A DNA stretch of 5,905 bases from assembly GCA_004525465.1 (NCBI GenBank), contig SPCN01000152.1:1-5905 (forward strand), in the 5' to 3' direction. Origin of the DNA: Chrysiogenales bacterium (GTDB lineage Bacteria > Acidobacteriota > Aminicenantia > UBA2199). The position numbers were made by a program, and so were the translations under genes. Numbering within the stretch: the stretch's first letter is position 1; the number at the start of each line of letters is the position of its first letter. This document shows, in pieces, positions 1 to 5,904 of the stretch. The notes beneath the pieces are model-generated. The model was given only the letters and a program-made list of their open reading frames with translations, did no database searches and was not told the DNA's origin.

Positions 1-1199
1 ATGAGCATCTCGCAATCATCTTTCGGGCCGGCGCTGCGGATGATAGGGTGATCACCTTTGCCAAACATCAAAAACATGGTTTTCACTTCGGAGGTGCGAC
101 GGTAAAAATCTTCATGCCCCTTGCCGAAAGCATGCATATCGATATAAAGATCAGAAACGTAACAGGAGGGAATGGCCGATTTGATTTCGTGGACATATTT
201 CAGGGCAGTCATGCAGCACACCCGCGAGCAATAGCCATGGTATTCGGGACTGCGGCTGCCCACACAGTGAATGATAGCGACATATTTCGGGATTTTTCCA
301 TCGTTGCTTTCAATTCGTCCCGCCCGGAGCATTTTCTCGAAATCAAAAGAAGTGATGACATTGGGCAGCTTGCCATAGCCGAAATGGGTGACCCGCTCGG
401 CGGGAAATTCCTTATAGCCGGTGCAGACAATGACATTGCCCACTTCAATCTTCTGGGCTTTGTTTTCTTCCGGATCATCGCTGTCGACGCTCACCAGGGT
501 AGCGGAAAAATTACCGACATATCCTTTCAACTCCTGCAAGCGAGAATTCAGCAGCAGTTCAATGTTGTCACTGGTCTTGACCCGGGTGATTCTCTCGGTC
601 AGCAGATCGCGGGCCGAATCAAGATAGGGAGCGGTCAGGTCAACCCGGGCCAGATTGCCTCCGAGCTGATCCTGCTTATCTAACAGATAAACTTTCTGAC
701 CCGCATCAGCCAATTCCAGGGCCGCCGTCAGCCCGGCAATTCCCGCGCCTATGACCAGGGTGTTGGGGCACATGTCGACCATCATCTGCTCCAGGGCTTC
801 ATGGTGTGCGACCCGGCGGACAGCCGCTTGGGTGAGTGCCTTGGCTTTCTCGGTAGCCGCCTGCAGGTCGTCATGGACCCAGCTGCACTGCTCACGGATA
901 TTGGCCATTTCGAACATATAAGGATTGAGACCCGCCGTTTGCAGGGCAGCGCGGAAGGTCCTCTCGTGCATACGCGGGCTGCAGGCGGCGACCACTACTC
1001 TATCCAAGCCTTGCTCTTTTATGTCTTGAATGATCAATTCCTGGCCGGGATTGGAACACATGTATTTGTAAGTACGGGCGATGGCGACCTGGGGAAGTTC
1101 GGAAATATATTCACGCACCGCTTCGCAATCCACAACTTTGGCGATATTGGTACCGCAGTTGCAAATATAAACGCCGATTTTGCATTCTCTGCTTTCCAT
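1..1199 (-). CDS. hdrA: HdrA-like FAD/Fe-S oxidoreductase, copy 2 (3' end beyond window)
   Basis: The 399 N-terminal residues are visible; the frame is still open at base 1, so the C-terminus is missing. The N-terminal HdrA domain is intact: ICNCGTN (Cys13, Cys15), YMCSNPG (Cys48), AACSPRMHE (Cys73) and NIREQCSWVH (about 100-109), cysteines that in this family are candidate Fe-S ligands. A Rossmann FAD motif GAGIAG follows at 151-156, with LGGN at 179-182, an ATG-like CTGY motif at 259-262, and HCVGSR plus YCSRVCC at 311-329, all HdrA hallmarks. Unlike full HdrA, it goes straight from the FAD motif to the CTGY region: the DCSxCILTPKM motif and the two-cluster ferredoxin insert are absent. The ATG at 1199 is preceded by AGGAG and lies 11 bp after the QmoC-like stop codon, so it is the third gene of the operon. 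Its role is probably electron transfer with the QmoC-like subunit. It could also be called QmoB-like; the missing C-terminus (possibly an MvhD domain) would decide. Confidence 0.9.
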   Translation of the reverse strand, partial: MESRECKIGVYICNCGTNIAKVVDCEAVREYISELPQVAIARTYKYMCSNPGQELIIQDIKEQGLDRVVVAACSPRMHERTFRAALQTAGLNPYMFEMANIREQCSWVHDDLQAATEKAKALTQAAVRRVAHHEALEQMMVDMCPNTLVIGAGIAGLTAALELADAGQKVYLLDKQDQLGGNLARVDLTAPYLDSARDLLTERITRVKTSDNIELLLNSRLQELKGYVGNFSATLVSVDSDDPEENKAQKIEVGNVIVCTGYKEFPAERVTHFGYGKLPNVITSFDFEKMLRAGRIESNDGKIPKYVAIIHCVGSRSPEYHGYCSRVCCMTALKYVHEIKSAIPSCYVSDLYIDMHAFGKGHEDFYRRTSEVKTMFLMFGKGDHPIIRSAGPKDDCEML

Positions 1200-1206
1200 T
1201 TCCTGT

Positions 1207-1211
1207 CTCCT
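1207..1211 (-). promoter_or_regulatory. Ribosome binding site of hdrA copy 2
   Basis: AGGAG (plus-strand ctcct) sits 7 nt upstream of the ATG at 1199 and touches the TGA stop of the upstream gene (1211-1213). It fixes the start of the partial gene and suggests translational coupling. Confidence 0.75.
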
Positions 1212-2374
1212 CAGGCCACTTTCCTGGCCGGAACCGTTGTTTCTATCCCTGATTTTTGCTTGGCCAAGGCTTCATTGCGCACAGCTGAAAAATACATGCC
1301 CAGGGGTCGCAAAAACATATGCGCCCACTTGGTGAAAGGCATGCGCAACAACCAGGGTACGACAACCATCAAATGGACAATATAAACGATATTGGCTGCA
1401 AGCAACAATCCCGAACGGTGCAGGATATGCTGAGTGACCCCGGTCAAGGCGATAATGAACAAAAGTACCAGGAAGATCCAATCCGATCCGTGGGAACGTT
1501 GGTACTGGGTCCGATTTTTTTTCAATCTGCCGCGCAGCATGTATACCACGCCGATGAGCAGCCCCAGACTGGCAAGATAGCCGAACACATGGACGGACCA
1601 ATTGATTTCCGGACCTGCCTGCAATTGTTTCACGAATACCATGACGATAAAAAGCATGATTACATAGCCCAGCATGAGTCCCAGATGGGCGAGCCAGGGC
1701 AGATAAATGCGCCGGGTCGTTTCTTTTTCACAATCAGCAAATCTTTTTTGGGTGAAAAAATGCCAGGGTAACAAATATGCTTTTTTGATATACAGCCACC
1801 AGGGAATCGGCACTGCGCTTTTTCCTCCCATACTGAACCACCAAAAGCGGAAAGCACTAAGGCCAATGAATAAAGCCACCAGAAATCCCAACGCCAGGTC
1901 GAAATTGTGAATGAAAGAGCTTGGCAGGAAGGCGTTGCTTCCATCGTAAACATTAATGTCCCCCTGCCATAAGCCGAAGCCGAGAAAAAAAATTCCGGTC
2001 AGAAGAGCCACAATGATCACGGCGGCCAATTCCACTTTGGTTGACTTGAAAAAAAGACGGGCGATACCCGTGATGTCATAGCGGGAAATCAGCCAACGGC
2101 GAAGACTCATCATGGTTTCGCCTGGTTCGGCCCCGCGCGGGCATTGATCGGAACATTGGCCGCAATAATAGCAAAGCCATGGTTCAAGCGATGTCTCAAG
2201 CTTCCGTTCCAGCCCCATTTGCAAATATCTCATGGGCCTGCGGGGGAAGACGTTGAATTCATCGGCATGCGGGCAGACGGCCGAACAGTTGCCGCAATGA
2301 TAGCACAACTGAACATCCTCCGCTCCGTAACCTTCCAGATCGTCAATAATTTTTGGGTTGACTCGAATCGCCAT
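1211..2374 (-). CDS. QmoC-like membrane subunit: HdrC-type dicluster ferredoxin fused to haem b domain
   Basis: 387 aa, close to the usual QmoC length. The N-terminus carries two [4Fe-4S] motifs of the HdrC type: Cys24-x2-Cys27-x2-Cys30-x3-Cys34-Pro and Cys68-x2-Cys71-x2-Cys74-x3-Cys78-Pro. The rest is a NarI/HdrE-like membrane domain with about six hydrophobic segments, near residues 113-136, 158-180, 223-248, 261-280, 297-318 and 326-343. Histidines in or next to these segments (156, 230, 262, 316, 334) are candidate haem b ligands. The family typically passes electrons between Fe-S partners and menaquinone through two b haems. The ATG is preceded by GGAGG four bases upstream; the gene starts 9 bp after hdrA copy 1 and ends 11 bp before copy 2. 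The context says it anchors both HdrA-like proteins to the membrane. The QmoC name is by architecture; a true QmoABC role in sulfate reduction is not shown. Family assignment is confident, physiological partner is not. Confidence 0.92.
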   Translation of the reverse strand: MAIRVNPKIIDDLEGYGAEDVQLCYHCGNCSAVCPHADEFNVFPRRPMRYLQMGLERKLETSLEPWLCYYCGQCSDQCPRGAEPGETMMSLRRWLISRYDITGIARLFFKSTKVELAAVIIVALLTGIFFLGFGLWQGDINVYDGSNAFLPSSFIHNFDLALGFLVALFIGLSAFRFWWFSMGGKSAVPIPWWLYIKKAYLLPWHFFTQKRFADCEKETTRRIYLPWLAHLGLMLGYVIMLFIVMVFVKQLQAGPEINWSVHVFGYLASLGLLIGVVYMLRGRLKKNRTQYQRSHGSDWIFLVLLFIIALTGVTQHILHRSGLLLAANIVYIVHLMVVVPWLLRMPFTKWAHMFLRPLGMYFSAVRNEALAKQKSGIETTVPARKVA

Positions 2375-2378
2375 GGGG

Positions 2379-2383
2379 CCTCC
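2379..2383 (-). promoter_or_regulatory. Ribosome binding site of the QmoC-like gene
   Basis: GGAGG (plus-strand cctcc) directly follows the TGA of hdrA copy 1 (2384-2386) and lies 4 nt before the ATG at 2374. The tight junction indicates co-translation in one operon. Confidence 0.7.
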
Positions 2384-4186
2384 TCATTTTGCCTGCAGAT
2401 TTTTTGCCCGGGCTTCGATCTCACTGAGAGTCACACTGCCGCGATGCCCGATGCCCTTGCCGCTGCTGATGCTGCTCAACACTCCCGCTGCCACGGCCGA
2501 AGCTTGCGCGACCACATCGGGGATATCCTTTGGTGATTGGCACATGCCGGCAACATAAATGCATCCCTTCTCCGTATCCATGGGCCTGCCGTTGTAATTA
2601 AGTTCCGAGAACCAACCATCCTCGTCCCTGGTCAATCCAAGCATGTGGCTTAACTCTTCCGTGCCGTGGGCCGGGATGAGTCCTACAGCAAGCAGTACCA
2701 TGTCAACCGGGAATTGGATCAGTTTATCTTGGATAATATCTTCCCCTGTTACCATCATTTGTCCGTTCAACTCGGAAATCGCTGCGGTTCGGCCGCGGAT
2801 AACAAAGGTGCCCTCATGCTTAATTCGTTCAAAAAACTCTTCATAACCTTTACCAAATGCCCGCATATCAATGTAAAATTCATAACAGTCGGCGCCGGGA
2901 AGTTTTTCTTTCACCAAATGGGCAAATTTCAACGAATACATGCAACAGACCCGGGAGCAATAAGAATTGTAGTTCTGATCCCTGGAACCGACACAATGAA
3001 TGATGGCAATACTTTTCGGAGCTGGCCCATTGGCATCAAAGACCCATTCTTCCAGCTTCGTGCGTTTGTTCAACTTCAGGCTTTTGGTCACGATCTTCCC
3101 CCCCGTAGGTCCTGAGGCATTGGTCAGACGTTCGAACTCAAGGGCAGTCAGCACGTTGGGCAAGATGCCATATCCGTAATGTTCGATATTTTCGGCTCGT
3201 AAAACATCATACCCGGTTGCGATAATAATATTGCCTACTTCAATCTCGATGATTTCATCCTTCTGAGTCAGGTCGATGCATTCCTTGGGGCACTTTTTCA
3301 GGCAGGCGCCGCATTTTTTGCCGGCGCTTTGAACATACAGACAATTTTCAGCATCTACCAGGTAGGCATTGGGCACGGCTTGCGGAAAAGGGATATAGAC
3401 CGCTTTGCGGCGGGCGATCCCGGCATCGAATTCGCTTGCCACTTCCACCGGGCACACCTCACTGCAGATATTGCAGGCGACACAAGCATCCACGTCAACC
3501 ATCCGGGCTTTGCATTTGATCTGCACGCGGTAGGAACCGGGAGAACCGCTTAAGGCGATCACTTCCGAATTTGTCAGCAAGCGGATCATCTCATGCTGGG
3601 CGACCGATACCATTTTCGGTGTCAGAATACAGGCTGAGCAGTCCAAGGTGGGGAAAGTTTTGTCGAACATGGCCATGTGGCCCCCGATCGTTCCGAAGCG
3701 TTCAACCAGACAAACCGGCTTTCCGGCGTCGGCGATCTCGAGGGCAGCCTGAATTCCCGCGATACCGGCGCCGATGATCAGGGTTGTCGGCTGAACCGGC
3801 GTCTCCGCAGGCTCGACGGCCAGGGCGAAAGGAACGCCAAAGGCGGCGCAAACGACGATGGCCTTGGCCCGTTCCAGAGTGGTTGAGCCGGATGCCCCGT
3901 GTTCACGGAAAGAGGCCAACCTGACTTCTAACGGATCATGCCCGGCCAAGGCCATGGCTTTGGTAAAAACGGGCTTGAAATAACCGGGCATATCGCCGGC
4001 GATGACAATCCGTTCCAGATTGCCAGAATGGACTTGCCCAGCGAGATCCTTGGCGTCCAGCCGGGGTTGAATTCCCAGTTCCTGGACGGTTTCCACATTG
4101 GGCAGGTTCGCGGCATACTTGGCTACCGCAGCGATATTCAAACGATTGTTTTCTTCGACCTGGCAGAAAAAAATTCCAGTGCGCAT
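2384..4186 (-). CDS. hdrA: HdrA-like FAD/Fe-S oxidoreductase, copy 1, with degenerate N-terminal domain
   Basis: 600 aa from the ATG at 4186. That start is chosen because an AAGGGG-type ribosome site precedes it; an in-frame ATG at 4219 has no such site. Residues 1-130 follow the HdrA N-terminal fold but have lost its signatures: only Cys8 remains where CNCG is expected, and AGDMPGYF stands where AACSPRMHE is expected. The remainder is canonical HdrA: FAD motif GAGIAG (139-144), IGGHMA (167-172), DCSACILTPKM (182-192), a ferredoxin insert with Cys235/238/241/245 and Cys282/292/295/299, IATGY (322-326), HCVGSR (397-402), YCSRVCC (409-415) and a late AGMCQSPKDIP motif. It stops soon after this last motif, so the C-terminal ferredoxin domain of methanogen HdrA is absent. 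It is a cytoplasmic flavoprotein, first gene of the operon with the QmoC-like subunit 9 bp downstream. Electron donor and acceptor are unknown; electron bifurcation is possible for the family but not demonstrated here. Confidence 0.93.
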   Translation of the reverse strand: MRTGIFFCQVEENNRLNIAAVAKYAANLPNVETVQELGIQPRLDAKDLAGQVHSGNLERIVIAGDMPGYFKPVFTKAMALAGHDPLEVRLASFREHGASGSTTLERAKAIVVCAAFGVPFALAVEPAETPVQPTTLIIGAGIAGIQAALEIADAGKPVCLVERFGTIGGHMAMFDKTFPTLDCSACILTPKMVSVAQHEMIRLLTNSEVIALSGSPGSYRVQIKCKARMVDVDACVACNICSEVCPVEVASEFDAGIARRKAVYIPFPQAVPNAYLVDAENCLYVQSAGKKCGACLKKCPKECIDLTQKDEIIEIEVGNIIIATGYDVLRAENIEHYGYGILPNVLTALEFERLTNASGPTGGKIVTKSLKLNKRTKLEEWVFDANGPAPKSIAIIHCVGSRDQNYNSYCSRVCCMYSLKFAHLVKEKLPGADCYEFYIDMRAFGKGYEEFFERIKHEGTFVIRGRTAAISELNGQMMVTGEDIIQDKLIQFPVDMVLLAVGLIPAHGTEELSHMLGLTRDEDGWFSELNYNGRPMDTEKGCIYVAGMCQSPKDIPDVVAQASAVAAGVLSSISSGKGIGHRGSVTLSEIEARAKNLQAK

Positions 4187-4188
4187 GT

Positions 4189-4198
4189 CCCCCCCCTT
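4189..4198 (-). promoter_or_regulatory. Unusual ribosome binding site of hdrA copy 1, AA plus eight G
   Basis: The mRNA reads AAGGGGGGGGAC before the ATG at 4186. It is purine-rich and can pair with the anti-Shine-Dalgarno sequence in several registers. It decides the start at 4186 over the in-frame ATG at 4219. The eight-base homopolymer is a potential slippage site that would change the spacing to the start codon. Confidence 0.65.
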
Positions 4199-4243
4199 AG
4201 AAATCGACCCTGAAGCCATTAAAATTTTTCATCAAGGCAAGAT

Positions 4244-4271
4244 GATATAATAAATCGGATGACACAGTCAA
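4244..4271 (-). promoter_or_regulatory. Sigma70-type promoter for the hdrA-qmoC-like-hdrA operon
   Basis: On the minus strand, TTGACT (4271-4266, five of six matches to TTGACA) is followed by a 16-bp spacer and TATATC (4249-4244, four of six to TATAAT), inside an AT-rich 154-bp gap after hypA. Predicted transcription starts near 4237, giving a leader of about 50 nt to the ATG at 4186. Overlapping alternative -10 hexamers (TATTAT, TTATAT) exist in the same stretch. This is a motif call only. The rest of the gap (4187-4340) shows no operator or riboswitch I could support. Confidence 0.5.
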
Positions 4272-4340
4272 GAACTAATTTTCTTTGATAAAATATATTT
4301 AAAAATCATCCGTCGATCTTTTTCGTTTCATGGATCGATA

Positions 4341-4694
4341 TCATTCGTTCTGCTCTCCTTCAATGCTGGCCAGGATCAATTCATATCCCGATACGATCCG
4401 GATATCCGTACTTCGGCAATCGGGACACGAAAAGGACGGAGCAGCCGCTGTCGTTTCGCTGCCGCAGGACCGGCAAACAAAGCGCACGGGACGGATTTCT
4501 GTTTGTAAAATTGCTCCGGCCATAATGGGGAATTCACTTTTCATCAAGTCGAACAGTTCGCCCATCGTTTGCGGGACCAGGTGATGAAGCCGGCCGACAG
4601 TCAGATATATGATGGAAATCTTTTGCAGCCGATTTTTCTCCGCTTCCTGAAGCACCTGACGAATTAAATCTTCAATGATGGCCGCTTCATGCAT
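4341..4694 (-). CDS. hypA: Hydrogenase nickel metallochaperone HypA
   Basis: 117 aa, the normal HypA length. It begins with the invariant MHE, in which the N-terminus and His2 bind nickel in this family. A zinc-ribbon follows with Cys74-x2-Cys77 and Cys90-Pro-x-Cys93, then the typical ISGxEL-like ending (VSGYEL, 101-106). HypA delivers Ni2+ together with HypB to the large subunit of [NiFe]-hydrogenase in the cytoplasm, and sometimes serves urease. The start is certain: an in-frame TGA lies 15 bp upstream, and MHE is conserved. No clear Shine-Dalgarno sequence precedes it. It lies 48 bp after the CBS-domain gene on the same strand and may be co-transcribed with it. No hypB or hydrogenase gene is in the window, so its target is not visible; the neighbouring Hdr operon suggests a hydrogenase coupled to it. 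Confidence 0.93.
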   Translation of the reverse strand: MHEAAIIEDLIRQVLQEAEKNRLQKISIIYLTVGRLHHLVPQTMGELFDLMKSEFPIMAGAILQTEIRPVRFVCRSCGSETTAAAPSFSCPDCRSTDIRIVSGYELILASIEGEQNE

Positions 4695-4716
4695 TGGTGC
4701 TTTGCTTCACAGCGAT

Positions 4717-4751
4717 CCGGAAAAACCTCATAGCGAGTTTTTTTAAACCGG
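4717..4751 (-). terminator. Imperfect hairpin at the CBS gene stop, possible weak terminator or attenuator
   Basis: CCGG at both ends encloses AAAAACCTC, a 5-nt loop (atagc on plus) and GAG followed by seven T. On the minus-strand mRNA this forms AAAAACTC/GAGGUUUUU with one bulged G, and it covers the TAA of the CBS gene (4743-4745). The stem is short and AT-rich, so it may only partly separate the CBS gene from hypA, or may act as an RNA-stability element. Confidence 0.3.
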
Positions 4752-5192
4752 ATATTTATTTTCGATATAATCTTTCAAGTATTTTATCTCATAATCCTTA
4801 TGGGTCAGAAGGATCTTGATGACATCGCCAACGGAAATGATTCCCAGCAATACTCCTTTTTCGTCAACAACGGGAAGATGACGGATCCGCTTTTTGGTCA
4901 TGGTATCCATGACCTGATCAATGTCTTCAGCGAGATCGCAGACAACCAATTTTTCCCTGGGGGTCATCACCTCTTGAATGGCAACGCCCTTGATGTTGGC
5001 GTGACACTCGTAGCATTGTCTCATGATATCACGCTCCGTAACGATCCCCTGGATCTTCTGCTGGTTGTCAACAACGATCAGGGCGCCGATCCGTTTTTCA
5101 TTCAACATGCGCAAGGCGTCACTGACGATGGCTTCGGCATGAATCGTGTGGACAGCATTCCCCTTGTCCCTAATGATATCTTCCACCTTCAT
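4743..5192 (-). CDS. Two-CBS-domain (Bateman module) protein
   Basis: 149 aa made almost wholly of a tandem CBS pair, about residues 7-65 and 76-135. Typical CBS signatures are visible: ALIVVDNQQKIQGIVTERDI near 37-56, then VMTP (75-78), and RHLPVVDEKGVLLGIISVGDV in the second domain (about 20 residues before the KILL helix). No catalytic domain is attached, so it is a stand-alone sensor. Such pairs often bind adenosine nucleotides (AMP, ATP, SAM) and regulate a partner, though the ligand here is unknown. No signal peptide or membrane segment is seen, so it is cytosolic. The start at 5192 has an excellent AAAGGAGG ribosome site. An unusual Cys60-Tyr-Glu-Cys63-His64 stretch lies between the domains. 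It is followed by hypA on the same strand; a role in energy-status control of the redox genes is only inference. Confidence 0.9.
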   Translation of the reverse strand: MKVEDIIRDKGNAVHTIHAEAIVSDALRMLNEKRIGALIVVDNQQKIQGIVTERDIMRQCYECHANIKGVAIQEVMTPREKLVVCDLAEDIDQVMDTMTKKRIRHLPVVDEKGVLLGIISVGDVIKILLTHKDYEIKYLKDYIENKYPV

Positions 5193-5195
5193 GAG

Positions 5196-5204
5196 TCCTC
5201 CTTT
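5196..5204 (-). promoter_or_regulatory. Ribosome binding site of the CBS-domain gene
   Basis: AAAGGAGGA (plus-strand tcctccttt) precedes the ATG at 5192 by 3-4 nt. It is a near-perfect Shine-Dalgarno match and confirms the start. Confidence 0.75.
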
Positions 5205-5212
5205 TAACGTAA

Positions 5213-5241
5213 AGAATACATAAATGAAAAAATAAATGCAA
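5213..5241 (-). promoter_or_regulatory. Weak promoter candidate for the CBS-domain gene
   Basis: On the minus strand, TTGCAT (5241-5236) and TATTCT (5218-5213) are 17 bp apart, matching the sigma70 consensus at three and four of six positions. The leader would be only about 14 nt, which barely fits the ribosome site, so this is tentative. The divergent gap 5205-5327 shows no convincing promoter for the plus-strand gene. Confidence 0.2.
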
Positions 5242-5315
5242 AGGATTCCATATCCAGAATCGCCAGACCTGCAAGAAACCGGCCGAAAAAATGTTAAACG
5301 GGTACAACATGCTTC

Positions 5316-5321
5316 AGGAGG
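5316..5321 (+). promoter_or_regulatory. Ribosome binding site of the Spy/CpxP-like gene
   Basis: AGGAGG with a 6-nt spacer before the ATG at 5328 is a consensus Shine-Dalgarno and fixes the start. Confidence 0.8.
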
Positions 5322-5327
5322 TAGAAA

Positions 5328-5846
5328 ATGAAGAATAAATTACTGGCTGTTTCGATCGTATTGTTTTTAAGCGCCGCCCTGTTCATAACCGCCCAGGCGG
5401 ATTTTCGCGGCCCGGGCTCCGAACGCGGGCAGCGGCGGGGCGGCTTTTTAGCCGACCGGGACTTCCTGCCCCCCCGGCTGCTGCTGCAGGCCAAGGACAA
5501 GATCGGCCTGAACACCGATCAGGAAAAGAAGATCGGCGCCATGCTCGAGGCCCACGAACAATGGGCGGTCAAATTCGGCGCTGAAATGAAGCTCAAGGCC
5601 CTGAAACTGCGCACGGTAATGACCGCGGAAAAGACCGATTTTGCCAAGGCCGAGGCCTTGATCCGCGAGCAGGCCGGCATGCAGGCCGACATGCAGATCG
5701 CGCGCCTGCGCCTGCAGAAGGATGTCCGGGCCCTGCTGACCCCGGAGCAAACTGCCAAAATTGCCGAGCTGAAAAAAGATTTCCGCAGCCGGGGCCGCGA
5801 CCACAAGAGCCAGCGCTCCGAGCGGCGCCGGGACCGCCGGGATTGA
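5328..5846 (+). CDS. Spy/CpxP-like (LTxxQ) exported protein
   Basis: 172 aa. Residues 1-24 form a signal peptide: Lys2/Lys4, a hydrophobic core 5-20, and a cleavage site after AQA (22-24). The mature part is a charged, mostly helical protein with two LTxxQ-type motifs, a variant LNTDQ at 61-65 and a full LTPEQ at 137-141, spaced as in the Spy/CpxP family. Members are periplasmic chaperones or envelope-stress and metal sensors that protect unfolded proteins; which of these applies here cannot be read from sequence. Between the motifs lies a long helical stretch (about 66-135), and the end (153-172) is a very basic tail with nine arginines. The gene is strikingly more GC-rich than its neighbours, with many CGG/GCC/CTG codons, and has its own terminator, so it is a single-gene unit divergent from the CBS-hypA genes. 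Functional linkage to the Hdr operon is not evident. Confidence 0.85.
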   Translation: MKNKLLAVSIVLFLSAALFITAQADFRGPGSERGQRRGGFLADRDFLPPRLLLQAKDKIGLNTDQEKKIGAMLEAHEQWAVKFGAEMKLKALKLRTVMTAEKTDFAKAEALIREQAGMQADMQIARLRLQKDVRALLTPEQTAKIAELKKDFRSRGRDHKSQRSERRRDRRD

Positions 5847-5874
5847 ATTTCCCTACCTTTCTTTCCTCCCTTAT

Positions 5875-5904
5875 AAAGGGGCGGCCCGGTCCGCCCCTTT
5901 TTTT
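5875..5904 (+). terminator. Rho-independent terminator after the Spy/CpxP-like gene
   Basis: AAAGGGGCGG pairs perfectly with CCGCCCCTTT (10 bp) around the loop cccggt (5885-5890), and a run of T continues to 5904. It starts 28 bp after the stop codon at 5846. This is a textbook intrinsic terminator. Confidence 0.92.

Noticed and set aside
48..683. Long plus-strand open frame antisense to hdrA copy 2
   Set aside because: The minus strand encodes a continuous protein with many HdrA motifs here; the antisense frame has no recognisable motif or ribosome site.
801..1385. 194-codon plus-strand open frame across the hdrA/QmoC-like junction
   Set aside because: It is antisense to two well-supported genes and their junction, and its product resembles nothing I recognise.
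1..4186. Direct naming as the dissimilatory sulfate-reduction complex QmoABC
   Set aside because: Gene order and the canonical HdrA features of copy 1 differ from QmoA/QmoB, and no aprAB or sat is in view.
4187..4219. Upstream ATG at 4219 as the start of hdrA copy 1
   Set aside because: No Shine-Dalgarno precedes it, the extra 11 residues are not HdrA-like, and it would lie very near the predicted transcription start.
4290..4340. Terminator after hypA (TCGATC/GATCGA repeat followed by T residues)
   Set aside because: Only a 6-bp stem with a long loop, and the T run is not adjacent to it; too weak to call.
5291..5310. Inverted repeat ATGTT/AACAT before the Spy/CpxP-like gene as an operator
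   Set aside because: Five-bp arms with a 10-nt gap are expected by chance in AT-rich DNA.
5448..5804. Minus-strand open frames within the Spy/CpxP-like gene
   Set aside because: Shadows of a GC-rich gene that has a signal peptide, ribosome site and terminator on the plus strand.
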